Shown here: positions 62,776 to 64,000 of the stretch, piece by piece
How positions within the stretch are numbered: position 1 is the stretch's first letter
How the letters are laid out: each line of letters opens with the position of its first letter
From: Phenylobacterium immobile (ATCC 35973)
GTDB lineage: Bacteria > Pseudomonadota > Alphaproteobacteria > Caulobacterales > Caulobacteraceae
Length of the DNA stretch: 64,000 nucleotides
Direction of reading: 5' to 3'
Assembly: GCF_001375595.1 (NCBI RefSeq)
Contig: NZ_CVJQ01000001.1
Coordinates: 2,815,816-2,879,815 of the forward strand
Notes under the pieces: generated by a model
The model's database searches: none
Told to the model about the DNA's origin: nothing
What the model saw: only the letters and a program-made list of their open reading frames with translations
Position numbers and translations under genes: made by a program

Positions 62776-63690
62776 CTAGACCAGCTCGGCGACGCAGTCG
62801 CGGACGACGGCCTTCAGCCACTGGAGGCCCGCGTCGCCCTCCTTCAAGCGGTGCACCTGCATCATCATGCGCATCTTCGGCAGTTCGAAGGGCATGGGCC
62901 GGGTGTCCAGCGGCAGCGTCTGCATGGCGAGTTCGGCGTAGCGGCGCTGCATGACGGCGATCCGTTGGGTGCCGATCAACAGACGCGGCACCAGGGTCAG
63001 TGAGGGGCAGATCATCTCAACCCGCCGCTTTTCCGGCAGCTGGCTGATGTAGCGCTCCGATGAGGTGCTGGGGCCGCCGGCGGTGCGACCGATGCGGACG
63101 CCCACGTGGCCCAATTCGAAGAATATCTCGCGCGTGACCGGCGCCTTGAACCGATCATTCTCACGCCACCCCAGGATGACGTGGTCCTCGCTGTAAAGCT
63201 CCTCGGCCGGGTGATCGGCGACGATATAGGGGCTGGCGGCGACGAGAATATCGGCGTCGCCGCGGTCGATCACCTGACTGTCGGCGCTGGCGGCGCGCAC
63301 GAGCTCAAGCAAGACATTGGGTGCGCGCGTGGCCGAGATGGTCGATATCTTCGAGGACAGGATTTCCGCCACATAGTCAGAGGCTGCGATCCTGAAATGC
63401 CGCTTCGAGGAGGCCTCTTCGAAGGCGAGGCCAAACTCCAGGGTTGAGTCGACGCTCTGCATGAGCTCGTGGATTGGCTCGGCAAGCCGTGTCGCCAACT
63501 CAGTCAACATCATGCTGCGTCCAGCCGGCACCAGCAGATCGTCGTCGAAATGCGTCCTGAGCTTGGCCAGGATCGTGCTCATGCCCGACTGGCTGATAAA
63601 CAGTCTGCGAGCGGCGGCCGAGACGTTGCGCTCGGCCAGCAGGGCGTCGAGCGCAATCAGCAGATTGAGGTCCAGGCCGCGAAATCGCAT
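62776..63690 (-). CDS. LysR-family regulator (NodD/NahR type)
   Basis: This is a 304-residue regulator. Its N-terminus MRFRGLDLNLLIALDALLAERNVSAAARRLFISQSGMSTILAKLR is the HTH of the NodD/NahR branch. The C-terminal co-inducer domain has FRIAASDYVAEIL and LELVRAASADSQVIDRGDADILVA. Such proteins activate divergent genes on sensing an aromatic or flavonoid-like inducer. It is divergent from an alpha/beta hydrolase, with a palindrome containing ATC-N9-GAT between them. Confidence 0.92.
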   Translation of the reverse strand: MRFRGLDLNLLIALDALLAERNVSAAARRLFISQSGMSTILAKLRTHFDDDLLVPAGRSMMLTELATRLAEPIHELMQSVDSTLEFGLAFEEASSKRHFRIAASDYVAEILSSKISTISATRAPNVLLELVRAASADSQVIDRGDADILVAASPYIVADHPAEELYSEDHVILGWRENDRFKAPVTREIFFELGHVGVRIGRTAGGPSTSSERYISQLPEKRRVEMICPSLTLVPRLLIGTQRIAVMQRRYAELAMQTLPLDTRPMPFELPKMRMMMQVHRLKEGDAGLQWLKAVVRDCVAELV

Positions 63691-63763
63691 CGGCGCTCCC
63701 TACAAGCTTGGGCTTGCGCCCGCCTTGCGACCCAGGCATCTCTGAGCATCGGCGCAGCGCCCG

Positions 63764-63794
63764 GCGTTGGTATCACAGAACGCGATACCAACGC
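63764..63794. promoter_or_regulatory. 31-bp LysR-type palindromic operator
   Basis: There are perfect 11-bp arms GCGTTGGTATC/GATACCAACGC around a 9-nt centre. The inner part gives ATC-N9-GAT, the box bound by NodD/NahR-type LysR proteins (a T-N11-A core). It lies 73 bp before the LysR start and 112 bp before the hydrolase start, so it can serve both. Confidence 0.75.
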
Positions 63795-63906
63795 ATCTCA
63801 ACAAACGCCTCACAGCCGCCACCTTACCCGCGATAGCTGTTGCGCCGACGCTGCGAGCCTTAGGGCCCGCGGCATCGCGACATCACATGCCAAGGGAGCG
63901 ATACAC

Positions 63907-64000
63907 ATGGCGTTGACTGAACAATCCACGGGCAAGGACATCCAGACGAAGCGCTGGAAGCTGCACTACAACGAAGCCGGCGAAGGTTATCCGGTGATCA
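63907..64000 (+). CDS. Alpha/beta-fold hydrolase (partial, continues beyond window)
   Basis: The first 31 codons from the ATG at 63907, after GGGAG, read MALTEQSTGKDIQTKRWKL and then HYNEAGEGYPVI, the typical N-terminal beta strands of alpha/beta hydrolases such as meta-cleavage product (BphD-like) hydrolases. The catalytic residues are outside the window. Control by the divergent LysR regulator fits an aromatic catabolic gene. Confidence 0.7.
   Translation, partial: MALTEQSTGKDIQTKRWKLHYNEAGEGYPVI

Overview
The window is high-GC alphaproteobacterial chromosome, most likely from the Caulobacteraceae (a Phenylobacterium- or Caulobacter-like organism). This is inferred from the mix of a MucR/Ros regulator, TonB-dependent receptor, SufE, DUF1491, DUF2924/DUF3489 and a Rieske aromatic oxygenase; it is not a database result.

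Layout. 1-6.4 kb is core housekeeping: a secreted protein cut by the left edge, DUF1491, sufE, mucR, a trypsin-like protease, an S9 oligopeptidase with a coupled GNAT acetyltransferase, and a small outer-membrane barrel. At 6.7-7.0 kb lie tRNA-Gln (minus) and tRNA-Pro (plus). From about 7.0 to 30.3 kb runs a dense accessory island: (a) a minus operon DUF3489-DUF2924-serine recombinase facing a plus operon ParB-like DNA methylase-DUF5681-terminase large subunit; (b) a mosaic of three gene fragments (13.15-14.13 kb); (c) a large FAD/NAD(P)-binding protein with a coupled but truncated partner; (d) a complete type I restriction-modification operon hsdM-hsdS-hsdR whose upstream edge abuts an MBL-fold gene fragment; (e) a Fic protein with its own palindromic operator; (f) a PIN-domain protein; (g) a self-contained cassette of XRE regulator, palindromic operator, serine recombinase, two ParB-like proteins and a perfect 14-bp hairpin.

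From 30.5 kb the core resumes: PhoD-type phosphatase, an MFS/MarR pair divergent from a Rieske oxygenase, a tautomerase, a PAS-GAF-GGDEF-EAL protein, a small lipoprotein, a two-component system, a GlsB-type membrane protein, a Crp/Fnr regulator, SppA, a retropepsin-like lipoprotein, a TonB-dependent receptor, an Opp/Dpp peptide ABC importer, a TIGR01244 protein with an MBL hydrolase, an acyl-CoA synthetase, a kinase-like fusion, pdxH, aroC, an MFS exporter and a Tim44-like protein. The right end opens a new locus, a NodD/NahR-type LysR regulator divergent from an alpha/beta hydrolase, with a 31-bp palindrome between them.

How parts work together. The island looks like stacked defence and mobility modules with visible recombination scars. 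The two best candidates for an under-described system are the XRE-recombinase-ParB-ParB cassette and the FAD-protein locus. The packaging-like unit (methylase, DUF5681, terminase) has no capsid genes beside it and may be a domesticated or satellite element.
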